Below, piece after piece: positions 1 to 9,004 of a DNA stretch of 64,000 nt (position 1 is its first letter; each line of letters begins with the position of its first letter). The translations under genes were made by a program, and so were the position numbers. The DNA is from Kalmanozyma brasiliensis GHG001 (taxonomy: Eukaryota > Basidiomycota > Ustilaginomycetes > Ustilaginales). The stretch is taken from positions 248,812 through 312,811 of the forward strand of contig NW_015961991.1 in the NCBI RefSeq assembly GCF_000497045.1, given 5' to 3'. The notes beneath the pieces were generated by a model that was not told the DNA's origin, ran no database searches, and was given only the letters and a program-made list of their open reading frames with translations.

Positions 1-240
1 TCCCTGCGAGCCGTCGCTGAGACCACGAGTGAGGCTCACGCGGCTACTGCTCGCTCCAATATATGCAGAATCGTTCGTCGTCGACTCTTGTGTCGGGGTG
101 CCATCTAGACTTGCCTCGCGAGACGTTGAGATGAACTGGGTGATGGCGGAACGGACGCCTGGGTTGGGCGAAGATGCATTCGGGCTCGGCGCTCGAGGCA
201 GCACCTTCTGCGGCAGCACATCCTGCAGCGTGATAGCCAT
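1..240 (-). CDS. Partial unknown protein, N-terminal part, runs off left edge
   Basis: An open frame reads from an ATG at 240-238 leftwards to the window edge without a stop, giving 80 codons. The peptide begins MAITLQDVLPQKV and is then rich in Ser, Pro, Thr and Asn, as in a disordered N-terminal tail. I do not recognise it. The reading frame is also open upstream of this ATG as far as 260, where an AG acceptor-like site occurs; a helical Gln/Glu-rich open stretch at 320-478 on the same strand could be an earlier exon joined through a 59-bp intron (261-319, donor GTAGTG, phase 1). That donor is weak, so the ATG at 240 is only the conservative start. Confidence 0.45.
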   Translation of the reverse strand, partial: MAITLQDVLPQKVLPRAPSPNASSPNPGVRSAITQFISTSREASLDGTPTQESTTNDSAYIGASSSRVSLTRGLSDGSQG

Positions 241-958
241 GGCAACGTAGATGGAGCTCTCTGCGGAACGAGTCTGATGCTACTGCCTGCCTGTCCCCGC
301 GATATATGTGGCGCACTACGTCGCTGCGTGGAGGATGCTGTTCGTTGTTCGTCCTCTGCCAGCCATGCTTCTTTCTGCTGCAGGAGCTCTTGAGCTGATG
401 CCACTTCGATTTGTTGTTGGTGCTGAAGAATCAGCGCGAGGTCTTGTGTGTCAACCGTTGACTCTATGTGGATGCGTACTGCGGACAAGGAGAATGACGG
501 TCGATGCTGCTGTAACCTCTAGGACCGTATGGTGATGATCAGGGGTCGTGTGATTGCTCGTTCAAATCGCTTTCTTGCTCCTTGTGCGACTGAGTGACCG
601 CAGCTGAGTCCGTGCGCTTGTTGGGTGGTGATTGTAGAGAAGGTTGAGGTTGTCGAAAGCGAGCAAAGTGCCATGTCACACTTCTTCTCATCACGAAAAA
701 CGCTTGCACCCTGAAAGAGCAACAAAAGAAGCAGCGTGTGGAGCGAATCGGCAAGATCCAAGCTTTCGGCAGCTCGGCGCGTCTCGGCTTGCCAAGGCGG
801 CTTGGCTCGGAGTTTTTGCAAGATGTTAGGTCATGGCATCACCCGCGGAGGAGGGCCGGGTATCCATTAGGATGCACGCCTTCAGCAAGACGTTCCTCGA
901 TATCATCCTCGATGGCCCAGCCTGAGCCTTCATCCGCTACCATAGCCTTCATATCATC
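241..958. other. Intergenic region between divergent genes
   Basis: This separates the leftward edge gene from the rightward hydrolase and should hold both promoters. It contains a coding-like minus-strand stretch (about 320-478) that may be an upstream exon of the edge gene, and another short minus-strand open stretch (about 539-690) with a plausible ATG. Neither can be joined with good splice signals. I see no RNA gene or repeat. Confidence 0.4.
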
Positions 959-1969
959 ATGTCGACTCCATCACCTCAGACGTACACCTACAAGACGTTT
1001 ACCAACACCGACGGCGAGCAGACTGCCATCCCCGTCGACGTCTACATCCCCGAGACCGATGCTCAGACCAAACTGACTCCGGTCGTATGGGTGCACACCG
1101 GCGGCTTCCTGCAGGGCACACGCAGGTTCGTTCCGCCCCACTTCCTGCGAGCGCTCGCAAAGCACAACCTAGCGCTTTTAGCCCCCGATTTTCGCCTCTG
1201 CCCCCAGGTGTCCATCTTGGAAGTGCTCGAGGATGTGACAGACTGCGTGCGATGGACTCTCGACCCGGAAGTCAGAGCTGCTTCGGGGTTCACATCTGAC
1301 CGCGTGGCATCCGACAAGTACATCTTGGGTGGCTCCAGCGCTGGAGGCTGGCCTGCACTGCTTCTCGGTCTCGGGCTGCACGAGCAATCGAAGCGCCTTC
1401 CTCGCCCGCCGAGCGCCGTCTTTGCCATTTACGCCATCACCACCGTCACCGAAAGTCTGGCGCCATTCTTCTACGAGCCGCAAAAGCCTCTTTCATGGGC
1501 TGTGGACGGGAAGCTCATCGAGAAGGAGCCGATTGAGCGCGAGGGTCACCTCGAAAAGTGTCTCGACAAAGACCATCAGTTGCTCAAGTTGTCGTCGGTC
1601 AAGATTCGCACCGAGGCACCTCCGGCCAGCAACCCTGTCCGTGCAGCCCTCTACAACTTTGCCAGACAGGAAGGCGTCTATCCGACACTCATCCTGCAGG
1701 ACCCATCAGAAGCCCCGAAAGTGTGCACGCCATCCTTGATCAAGTCTGGGGTAAAGGCAGCAACGACGCCCGTGCTAATTGCGTATGGCGACTCAGACCC
1801 AAAGGTGCCCCACTCGCAGTCGTTGCACGTCGTCGATGCGCTCAAGACTGTCGGGTACGACGACAAGACGCTGCTCGTAATTGAAGAGAAGGGGGCTGAT
1901 CACCTCTTCGACATGGAAGCAGAGAAGGAGGTCGACGGCATGTGGGATTGGCTCGCTAAGAAGCTCTAA
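959..1969 (+). CDS. Alpha/beta hydrolase (hormone-sensitive-lipase-like fold 3)
   Basis: The 336-residue protein has the order of an alpha/beta hydrolase-3 esterase. The oxyanion-hole segment HTGGF lies at residues 46-50, a variant of the usual HGGG. The nucleophile elbow G-S-S-A-G is at 125-129 with Ser127 as nucleophile. An acid segment (YGDSDPKVP) lies near residue 277, and the catalytic His sits in GADHLF near 315. It has no signal peptide or membrane span, so it should be a cytosolic carboxylester hydrolase; the substrate cannot be read from the sequence. The ATG at 959 fits because the family fold begins soon after it. It is a single exon, and the next gene lies 744 bp downstream on the same strand. 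Confidence 0.85.
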   Translation: MSTPSPQTYTYKTFTNTDGEQTAIPVDVYIPETDAQTKLTPVVWVHTGGFLQGTRRFVPPHFLRALAKHNLALLAPDFRLCPQVSILEVLEDVTDCVRWTLDPEVRAASGFTSDRVASDKYILGGSSAGGWPALLLGLGLHEQSKRLPRPPSAVFAIYAITTVTESLAPFFYEPQKPLSWAVDGKLIEKEPIEREGHLEKCLDKDHQLLKLSSVKIRTEAPPASNPVRAALYNFARQEGVYPTLILQDPSEAPKVCTPSLIKSGVKAATTPVLIAYGDSDPKVPHSQSLHVVDALKTVGYDDKTLLVIEEKGADHLFDMEAEKEVDGMWDWLAKKL

Positions 1970-2713
1970 AAGCGTCTTGCTCGAGCAACAGCCAGAAGTG
2001 CAGGGACCACATTGTCGGGCCACGGCGAAAAGACCGGCTCGAAGCGCATCTGCGGAGAACTTGCTCATCCCCACGTTGGCCGTCATCTCCTAATCCGTTG
2101 TGTTGTAGTACGCACTGTAAAGTAGCAGTCTGCGCTGTGTAATGCTCTCCCCCACGTCGATTTGCTGCTTCCCCGCAACCCGCGTGTTTGGTCCCCCGCA
2201 CCAATTTGAGAAGTCACCGGTGAAGTGAGCGACCAAAAGCCAACTCCGCCCTCTTGCCCGTGTCGGCGCCGAAAAAAGAGCGAGCTTCTCAACACCCTTC
2301 TGATGCCAGTCTGACCGCAACCAAAAGGTCTAGCGTCGTCTGAGCACGAATCATGCTGAGGGTCTGGATCAGCATGCAACGCCATCCGCTACCTGTCCGA
2401 TCCTTGCGCGGTCGGGACCGGTCCTGTCTGGAGTACGAGAGGATCAGCGGAGATGTATGAGGGCTCGCTTCGAGATGCTGCAGGCTGCTCTGGACTCGGC
2501 CCGTGCCGCTGTACAGTTGCTGTGTGATCCTGCACCCTGAACAGATGATGTCGCGACTGCATCGGTAGCGCAAGTCCCTGATGTTCGGTAGTATATAGAG
2601 CTGCCGGAGATCTCGTCGCTCTCGATGAGCGCCCTCCTTCCCCACGTTCTGGTCTCCCTCGAGCCTGCCCAACTCTCACCTTACCCTTCCCGACCGACGA
2701 CAACTTGCCCAAC
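1970..2713. other. Intergenic region upstream of the fuconate dehydratase gene
   Basis: About 740 bp between two rightward genes, presumably the 3' end of the hydrolase transcript and the promoter of the next gene. The short open frames here are not coding-like. A CT-rich stretch (about 2630-2700) immediately precedes the ATG at 2714, as is common before fungal starts. Confidence 0.4.
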
Positions 2714-4313
2714 ATGACGCAGTCCTCGCCTCTGATCGTCTCGTCGTACTCGATCCACGATGTGCGCTTTCCCACCTCGCTGACCGGCGACGGCACCGAC
2801 GCCATGAACAAGAGTGAGTATCGCAGCCTCGGCCATGGATCCTCGACGCTGGAAGACTGATCTGAGCTTGTCCTTTTCTTGTTTCCTCATCTGTGCACCA
2901 CGCACAGGCTGCGACTACTCGGCTGCCTACCTCATCCTCTACACAAGTCCCAAAGATGGCGCCGAGATCGTTTCGTATCGCGGCCGCGAGAGCGAGGCCA
3001 TCAACGCCCCCGTTAAGGAAGACGCTTCTCTCCGTGGGTTTGGCATGACCTTCACCATCGGCCGTGGTAACGAGATTTGCTGTCAAGCCATCGCCTCGAT
3101 CGTCGAGGACCTGCTACTCGGCCGTGAGATCGAGCCGCTCTTCGCCGACATGGGTGCCACCTGGAACCTCATGGTCTCAGACCCCCAACTGCGCTGGATT
3201 GGTCCCGAAAAGGGTGTCATCCACCTCGCCACTGCCGCGGTCATCAATGCCATCTGGGACCTCTACGCGCGCTCTCGCAGCAAGCCGCTGTGGAAGCTCG
3301 TCTGCGACATGTCGCCCGAAGAGCTGGTCAAGTGCATTCCCTTCCGCTACATCACGGATGCCATCACGCCCGCTGAGGCGCTCAAGATCCTCCAGGACGC
3401 CTCCAAGGGCAAGGCGGACCGAGAGGCCGAGATGGTGGCCAACGGCTACAAGGCGTACACGACCTCTGCCGGTTGGTCCGGCTACGACGATGCCAAGGTG
3501 GGTCGTCTCACCCGCTCCGCCCTTGAACAGGGCTTCAACCACTTCAAGCTCAAGGTGGGCTCGGACGTGCAGGATGACATCCGTCGATTGTCGTTGATGC
3601 GTTCCATCGTGGACGATCCCAAGGAGATGCCGGCGGGTCGCAAGCAGCCTTCGCCCGGAAGTTTGGCCGGCAAGAACGCAGGCCCCACGGGTTGCGTCGT
3701 CATGGTGGACGCAAACCAGGTGTGGGACGTCCAAGAGGCCATCGACTACATGGAGAAGCTCGCCCACCTTCGTCCTTGGTTTATTGAAGAGCCGACTGCT
3801 CCAGATGACGTCCTCGGCCACGCAGCGATTCGAAAGGGAATCAAGCACCTCGGTATCGGCGTCGCCACCGGAGAACACGCGCATAATCGCATGACCTTCA
3901 AGCAGCTCCTCCAGGCGGATGCGATCGATGTTGTGCAGATCGACTCGTGCCGTCTCGCCGGTGTCAACGAGATCCTGGCCGTCCTTTTGATGAGCAAAAA
4001 GCACGGAAAGATTGTCTGCCCTCACGCCGGCGGTGTCGGACTTTGCGAGTATGTGGTGCATCTGAGTCTCATCGACTACATCTGCATCAGCGGCGAGAAC
4101 GAGCGCAACGTGCTCGAGTGGGTCGACCATCTGCACGAGCACTTCGTCTACCCTGTCAGCATCAACGGCGCTGGCTGCTACAACACACCGATGGACCCTC
4201 AGGGCGGCTACAGCATCGAGATGCTCAAGGGCTCGATCGAGGATTACTCCTTCCCCCACGGCTCCTACTGGAAGAACGGAACTGCACGCACTGCACCTCC
4301 TTCGGGACACTAG
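2714..4313 (+). CDS. L-fuconate dehydratase-like enolase-superfamily enzyme, two exons
   Basis: The gene is spliced: exon 1 is 2714-2813, the intron 2814-2907 (GTGAGT...CACAG), exon 2 2908-4313, giving 501 residues. The splice joins the signature N-terminus (DVRFPTSL...TDAMNKS) to CDYSAAYLIL in phase 1, exactly as in ENOSF1-type L-fuconate dehydratases. The mandelate-racemase subgroup catalytic Lys pair K-L-K is at 247-249. Metal-ligand segments VDANQVW (Asp near 301), FIEEPT (Glu near 327) and GEHAHNR follow in order. The enzyme should dehydrate L-fuconate or a related sugar acid in the cytosol. The longest unspliced frame would start inside the intron at 2814 and lose the conserved N-terminus. 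Substrate specificity is inferred from family likeness. Confidence 0.88.
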
Positions 4314-4347
4314 AGAATTTGTATTGACATGGATCGGAAGGAACGAA

Positions 4348-4890
4348 TCAGTGCCAGTGGAACCAGCGAAATCGACGTGGGAAGCGATCGATCACCTCCT
4401 GCATGGGTATCACTTGCTGCGGATGAGAACCCTCTGGCCAGATCCCGAATCGGAGCAGTTTCGGCCCTCTGCGGTCGACCCGCCAGAACAGCTGAGCGTC
4501 GTACACCTTGACCCGGCCATCGTTGTTGTGACGAAGATTCCAGGTGCGACCGAGTCGACTGTTGCCGCTCACCTTGGTCGAGACAAAGAGCGCTTTTGGG
4601 CCAAAGCGACTCGAAGCCTCGGCGTAAAACGGCCCATTGCCTGCCGTCTTTGCAAAGTCCAGCGCGTCCTTTTCCAGATTCGGATGGCTGACCGAGAGGT
4701 GTGGATAGTACTCGACGTACTGAGCGTGAAGCTGTGGCGGTTCGAACGCGAAGAGATAACGGTGGTAACTGAAAAGATGATGGTCGGCTTCTTCGTTCGT
4801 AAGTTCCGGGACAAGCACGGCACCCGAGGCGATCGCGAGAGTCGCGAGGAGAACGAGCAGACGCAGCTGGACGAGATGCTCGAGAGACAT
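4348..4890 (-). CDS. Small secreted protein, cysteine-free, orphan
   Basis: The product is 180 residues if started at the ATG at 4890; an in-frame ATG at 4920 would add ten residues before the signal peptide. I chose 4890 because MSLEHLVQLRLLVLLATLA is a textbook secretion signal. The mature chain has no cysteine, no membrane span, many aromatic and His residues, and ends in a basic aromatic tail (FPRRFRWFHWH). I recognise no domain. Its 3' end lies 34 bp from the convergent end of the fuconate dehydratase gene. A small secreted cysteine-free orphan protein in a smut-like genome is a reasonable effector candidate, but it does not visibly share the five C-terminal blocks of the paralogous cluster at 42-63 kb. 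Confidence 0.65.
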   Translation of the reverse strand: MSLEHLVQLRLLVLLATLAIASGAVLVPELTNEEADHHLFSYHRYLFAFEPPQLHAQYVEYYPHLSVSHPNLEKDALDFAKTAGNGPFYAEASSRFGPKALFVSTKVSGNSRLGRTWNLRHNNDGRVKVYDAQLFWRVDRRGPKLLRFGIWPEGSHPQQVIPMQEVIDRFPRRFRWFHWH

Positions 4891-5656
4891 CCTTGCGGTC
4901 TGAGACAGTGGTTGAGACACTCAGCAGCCACGCTCAGATTCGCCCTGGCTTTATCAAGATGTCGTCAACAGGGTGGTGAGCGCCAACAAAGCACAGGGCC
5001 TCGCAGAGAGTCTCACGGCATGGAGCAACGAGATCAGGTCCAATTCAAAGTGAGCTGAGACCGACGAAGAACCGGTCGTGTGAATCGACAGTCGCTCAGG
5101 GGTGGGCGATGCTGGGCTTGTGGGTATTTTTCCCGGCTGTGGAAAGCTCATACAACAACAACCGGAAAAGGGGTTGGCAGACAAGGCAAACTCACACGAT
5201 CTCAGCGAATCAGTGGAAGCCGCTGGCAACAGGTAGTTCCGCCTCATTTCGGCACCAACATGATGGGTCCAGGCTCTCTTGCGCTGCGGCACTCCGGCGT
5301 AGTCAGCCTTCGTCGCCACAGTGTCATCCTTAGTGTCGAAGAGGTGATGAATTACGGTTCTGCCGACACATTCACTCATCTCATGTGATACGCTTCATTT
5401 CTTGCTGGTCGACGGGAGTTTCAAGGTCACCACAATCTTGAGACAGACCGCCCGTCCGTTTGACAGCCGACGCTGTTGTTCTCATCCCGGGGATTCTGAG
5501 GCATGAAATCCGATTGATGATGCGTTATTAAACGCCTGGCGCTTCCCGTCTTCCTAAATCGCTTCCATGCAACTTCTCGCGGCTCGCTGTCTTGACGATG
5601 GGTCCGCTTCTCACGCCATCTTCTCTCTTGTGCTCTGAAGCAGTGATGAAACACCA
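4891..5656. other. Intergenic region upstream of the small secreted protein
   Basis: About 770 bp holding the promoter of the leftward secreted-protein gene and the 3' flank of the next leftward gene. I see no convincing coding frame, repeat or RNA. Confidence 0.4.
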
Positions 5657-7504
5657 CTACATCCCGCTTGCGGCGAACCACAATGCCGAACCTGTACCGA
5701 TCGACTCCATCCAGTTGCCGTTCCGAAACGGCTCTTCTGTGTATCCCACGCTCCAACCTTTGAAAAAGTCTTGCTCTGCCTCGATCAGCGCTTGCGCTCT
5801 CGGTGACTCGATGCCGTACCCATTGAGCATCTCCTTCTGCGCATCCGTGTAGTCGGGAGGTGGTGCTGCATTGTCGTCTGGCGTTCGATTGGTTGCAGAG
5901 GGATGGTCGAACGTGAGGTTGTCTTCCTCGTCCCACTCCCAGTCGAGTCTCGCTTCTCCGTCTTCGCCCACGGCTGCTGTGGTCGACGCTGTTGATGCTC
6001 GAGTGGAGACGTAGTCCTGCAGGTCGATCCCTTCGTTGCCGGTCCGCTCCTGGACGATGTGTACGACCAGAGGAGCACCGAACTTCTTGACCTCCTTGAG
6101 ATCGAGGTCACTGGGCATCGACTCGAACTTTCGTGATCGATAGTATTTGCACCGATACACAAATCGTTCCGGAAACAGACCCTTGACCAGGAACCTGGCT
6201 CGCTCTCTTGGATTTGGATTCCGTGAGCTCGGTGTGATCAGTCTGCCCGCCTCAACCCAGATGCCACCACGGCGTTCCAGCGCACGCAGCATATCGGCGA
6301 AGAGCTGATCGTCAGCCGCCGTGGGAGCAAACATGAACTTCTGGAATCGATCCTCGTCTGTGGCCCGATCGAACTCGTTGATGAGGCGAAACGATGTGCT
6401 CATATCGGCATCTGATGCTTTGTTCATCTCGATCGGGTAGGGACCGCCCGTCTCGAGTAGGCGTGGCGGAGGAGCGAGCAGGTCGAGCGTCGCAAACACC
6501 ATCCCTGTCTTGACGAATCGCACATTGGCAGAGTCGTCCCTGGTCGATGTCCTACGTACGCTCTCGACGGACTTGACTTGCTCGATGGCGTGCGAGCCTG
6601 ATAGACTGTCCGTGCTGTCGCTGCTCTTACCCTTGCCTTTGGCTTTCGACTTGAGCTTGGAGAGCCAGCCGGACTTCTGCTCGCCTTCTTCAGCGTCTGC
6701 ATCTGCGTCCAAGGACTTGCTCGAATAACGCAGGACTGCTTCGGCAGGAAACAGCGCCATCTTGTTGTAGATACCTTGACCGGCATACATCGCCGAAAGC
6801 ACTCTTTCGATCAACGGTCTCGAGACGATGCCTGTCATCTCTCTCGCTTGGGCCTGAAAAAGGCTGACCTTGCGATAGCGACTGACGTTGCCGGAACGAG
6901 CGGTCATCTCCGCACCATTCCTTGGCTGCTGGTGAGCGAGGTAGGCGAAGACACTGCTGTATGAAGCGGCCGAGTTGGGGTTGAAGCCTGCACTGCCAAG
7001 GTATGCGAGAGGGATCTGCACACCCAGACGTTTGCGAAGCTTCGAGACGGATTGCGCAACCTTGTTCGAAGACGCCGAGGTCTGACCGCGACCATGTGTA
7101 GCTGGGCAGCCCACCTGCCGAAATGGCACAGGATGAGGCGCGTTGATGTCGTACGAGGCAAAGAGCGTGCACTGCAGCAAGAAGGGCGGAAGTGGTGCAG
7201 ACTGAGCAGGCGGAGCGGCAATCCGCCTCGTTGACGAGATCAGAGGTAGTTCCAGTGCGACTTTGGTGTAGCTGTATGCTGAGGTTGGATCGTGCGCTTC
7301 CTTGAGCGTGACACCGCGTGGCAGCTCCTGATCTTGACTTTGTTCGACAGTGTCACTGCAATCAAGGGAGAGCGCTGACGTGCCGAACACGATTGCTTCC
7401 GTATCAGCACTAGAGGGAGTCGCTGCGTCTGTGTACGATGTAGAGGGAGCGGCTGTGTCTGTGTACGACGGCGGGCCCCCATTGGCTGCGCTCTTGTCCA
7501 TCAT
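5657..7504 (-). CDS. Conserved-looking protein of unknown function (615 residues)
   Basis: A single long frame of 615 residues starting MMDKSAANGG (Met1 or Met2). The first 50 residues carry imperfect repeats of S/T-YTDxAxPS. A central segment after about residue 240 is Lys/Ser-rich and low-complexity (KLKSKAKGKGKSSDS). The better-folded parts are about residues 85-240 and 330-500, the latter with RARFLVKGLFPERFVYRCKYY. There is no signal peptide, membrane span or motif I can name. Dense codon structure over the whole length argues that it is real. It lies between the orphan secreted protein and the glutathione transferase, all transcribed leftwards. I assign no function. Confidence 0.7.
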   Translation of the reverse strand: MMDKSAANGGPPSYTDTAAPSTSYTDAATPSSADTEAIVFGTSALSLDCSDTVEQSQDQELPRGVTLKEAHDPTSAYSYTKVALELPLISSTRRIAAPPAQSAPLPPFLLQCTLFASYDINAPHPVPFRQVGCPATHGRGQTSASSNKVAQSVSKLRKRLGVQIPLAYLGSAGFNPNSAASYSSVFAYLAHQQPRNGAEMTARSGNVSRYRKVSLFQAQAREMTGIVSRPLIERVLSAMYAGQGIYNKMALFPAEAVLRYSSKSLDADADAEEGEQKSGWLSKLKSKAKGKGKSSDSTDSLSGSHAIEQVKSVESVRRTSTRDDSANVRFVKTGMVFATLDLLAPPPRLLETGGPYPIEMNKASDADMSTSFRLINEFDRATDEDRFQKFMFAPTAADDQLFADMLRALERRGGIWVEAGRLITPSSRNPNPRERARFLVKGLFPERFVYRCKYYRSRKFESMPSDLDLKEVKKFGAPLVVHIVQERTGNEGIDLQDYVSTRASTASTTAAVGEDGEARLDWEWDEEDNLTFDHPSATNRTPDDNAAPPPDYTDAQKEMLNGYGIESPRAQALIEAEQDFFKGWSVGYTEEPFRNGNWMESIGTGSALWFAASGM

Positions 7505-7824
7505 CTCGTACGACGTCTATAGAGGGAGGAGTAGATATGATCGCAGGTGTTGGTAGTACGAGACGTAGACGGAGAAGGGGCTGGCTGATGCGCATTTCTC
7601 CACACTTTTTGGTCGTGACCAGAACCTCCAGCCGCCGTTTGACAGCCGCCGCCGCCTTCTTTTCCGACGGAATGACACTCTCGTCTACTCGGTTGCGATA
7701 TCTTCACGTTGCATGAGTGGAATGTTCTCTGCGAAGCGAGCTCAGCCTCCTCGCCTCGTCAGACATGTGATCGCAGAGCGACATCATCATTTCAGATAGA
7801 TGAACTCGACTACGATAGATTACA
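7505..7824. other. Intergenic region
   Basis: This 320-bp spacer holds the promoter of the 615-residue gene and the terminator side of the glutathione transferase. Nothing else is visible. Confidence 0.4.
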
Positions 7825-8616
7825 TCAAGACTCCTTGAAGAAACGCTGACCAGCGTGCCAAGCCTGCTGCAGCGTGCCACCGTTGATCTTCAGACCCTCT
7901 TCGAAAGCCTCTGTATTGGCGCACTTGTACCACTGCAGCAGAGCAAGGATCATGAGATCGGCGTACACGGGTTGCTCTCCACCCAACCAAACGCCTTGCT
8001 TCTTCTCCTTGTTCTCGTACAGCTCCGCATAGGGCAGCATGCAGTTCGCGTAGAGCTTCGCTACGCCTCCTTCCCGCTCCTCGTTCTCCTTTGCGTCCGT
8101 CTTGAGGATCTCGTACGGAGACTTGCCCCAATCCTCCGTTCGAGTACGATCGAAGAACTCCTGCGATTCTGGTTCCAGGATGTGAATGACGGCCGGGATG
8201 ATGGACTTCCACCTCTCCTCCGAATACATGCCGCGTTTGACACACGGGAGGTACTCCTTGATCACGTCACGCGAGGCAGCATCTGGAAACAAAGAGGTCG
8301 TAAGATCGCCGCCGTGGTCGAGGTAGAGCTTCTGCAAGGCTTCGGCGATGCCTGTGCTGTCGGTGAACCATTGCTTCTCGCCGGTGGACGAGGTGATGGC
8401 GATGGCTGGAAGCGTATGCCGACCTTCGCCAGTTCGCTTCACACCAAGACCGTCCAGCGTCGACACAATGCGTGCCATCGGGACCAGCTTTCGTTCAAAG
8501 GGGATGCCGAGCACCCGGAGGGCCAAGTAGGTCCGGGCGGTGTAGGGCGACCATGGCTCCGACGTGCTTGTGCACGAGATGTCGTAGAACGTGACGCTGG
8601 GGTAGTCTGTTGGCAT
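7825..8616 (-). CDS. Glutathione S-transferase, fungal etherase/LigE-like type
   Basis: The 263-residue protein starts with a thioredoxin-like GST N domain: SVTFYDISC is beta1, then SPYTARTYLALRVLGIPFE is helix 1 with the candidate catalytic Ser/Thr/Tyr. LPAIAI supplies the cis-Pro loop and FTDSTGIAEAL the glutathione-binding D-S pair. An all-helical C-terminal domain follows, with the W-x-GGEQPVYADLMILALLQW segment typical of GSTs with fungal etherase architecture. It would conjugate glutathione to an electrophile or cleave an ether-like bond in the cytosol. A TATATAAA box lies about 105 bp upstream of the ATG, supporting this start. Confidence 0.85.
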   Translation of the reverse strand: MPTDYPSVTFYDISCTSTSEPWSPYTARTYLALRVLGIPFERKLVPMARIVSTLDGLGVKRTGEGRHTLPAIAITSSTGEKQWFTDSTGIAEALQKLYLDHGGDLTTSLFPDAASRDVIKEYLPCVKRGMYSEERWKSIIPAVIHILEPESQEFFDRTRTEDWGKSPYEILKTDAKENEEREGGVAKLYANCMLPYAELYENKEKKQGVWLGGEQPVYADLMILALLQWYKCANTEAFEEGLKINGGTLQQAWHAGQRFFKES

Positions 8617-9004
8617 AATGAGGCGATCAGAAGCTGCACCGGGGCAAGTCGTTCAGGTGGACAGATGGTTGTATGAGGGGTATGAGTGAGGGAGGGCCGT
8701 CAACTGAGAAGTGAGGAGCTTTATATAGCCGACGCAACACCCCACGCCGACTCCGACCTCCGTGGACCCCCGTCGGCTAAACAACAAGCTCTGACGCGTA
8801 ACCGCCGACAGCTCCATTCGGCACCCTAATCGTAACCTCTCGTCCATCCAGAAGCACAGACGATGCACGCAGCACACAGCAAGAAGGACGCAGCAACGAA
8901 AGACTTCGACGTATAAAGACAGAACATGCAACAGCTAGAGAATGCAGACTTGACATCACAAAAAAAGAGGTCTTCCGAGAAACAAAGTGTCCGTGCAGCC
9001 ACTC
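8617..9004. other. Intergenic promoter region of the glutathione transferase gene
   Basis: 388 bp between two leftward genes. Apart from the TATA box noted separately I see no gene here. Confidence 0.4.
8719..8726 (-). promoter_or_regulatory. TATA box of the glutathione transferase gene
   Basis: TATATAAA reads towards the GST gene, 103-110 bp before its ATG, a normal spacing for a fungal TATA promoter with a short leader. Confidence 0.55.

Noticed and set aside
2814..2907. Start of the fuconate dehydratase inside this segment
   Set aside because: The segment is an intron with GTGAGT and CACAG ends; exon 1 upstream carries the conserved N-terminus.
3177..4310. 377-codon minus-strand frame opposite the fuconate dehydratase gene
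   Set aside because: It is the antisense shadow of a strongly conserved enzyme and has no domain of its own.
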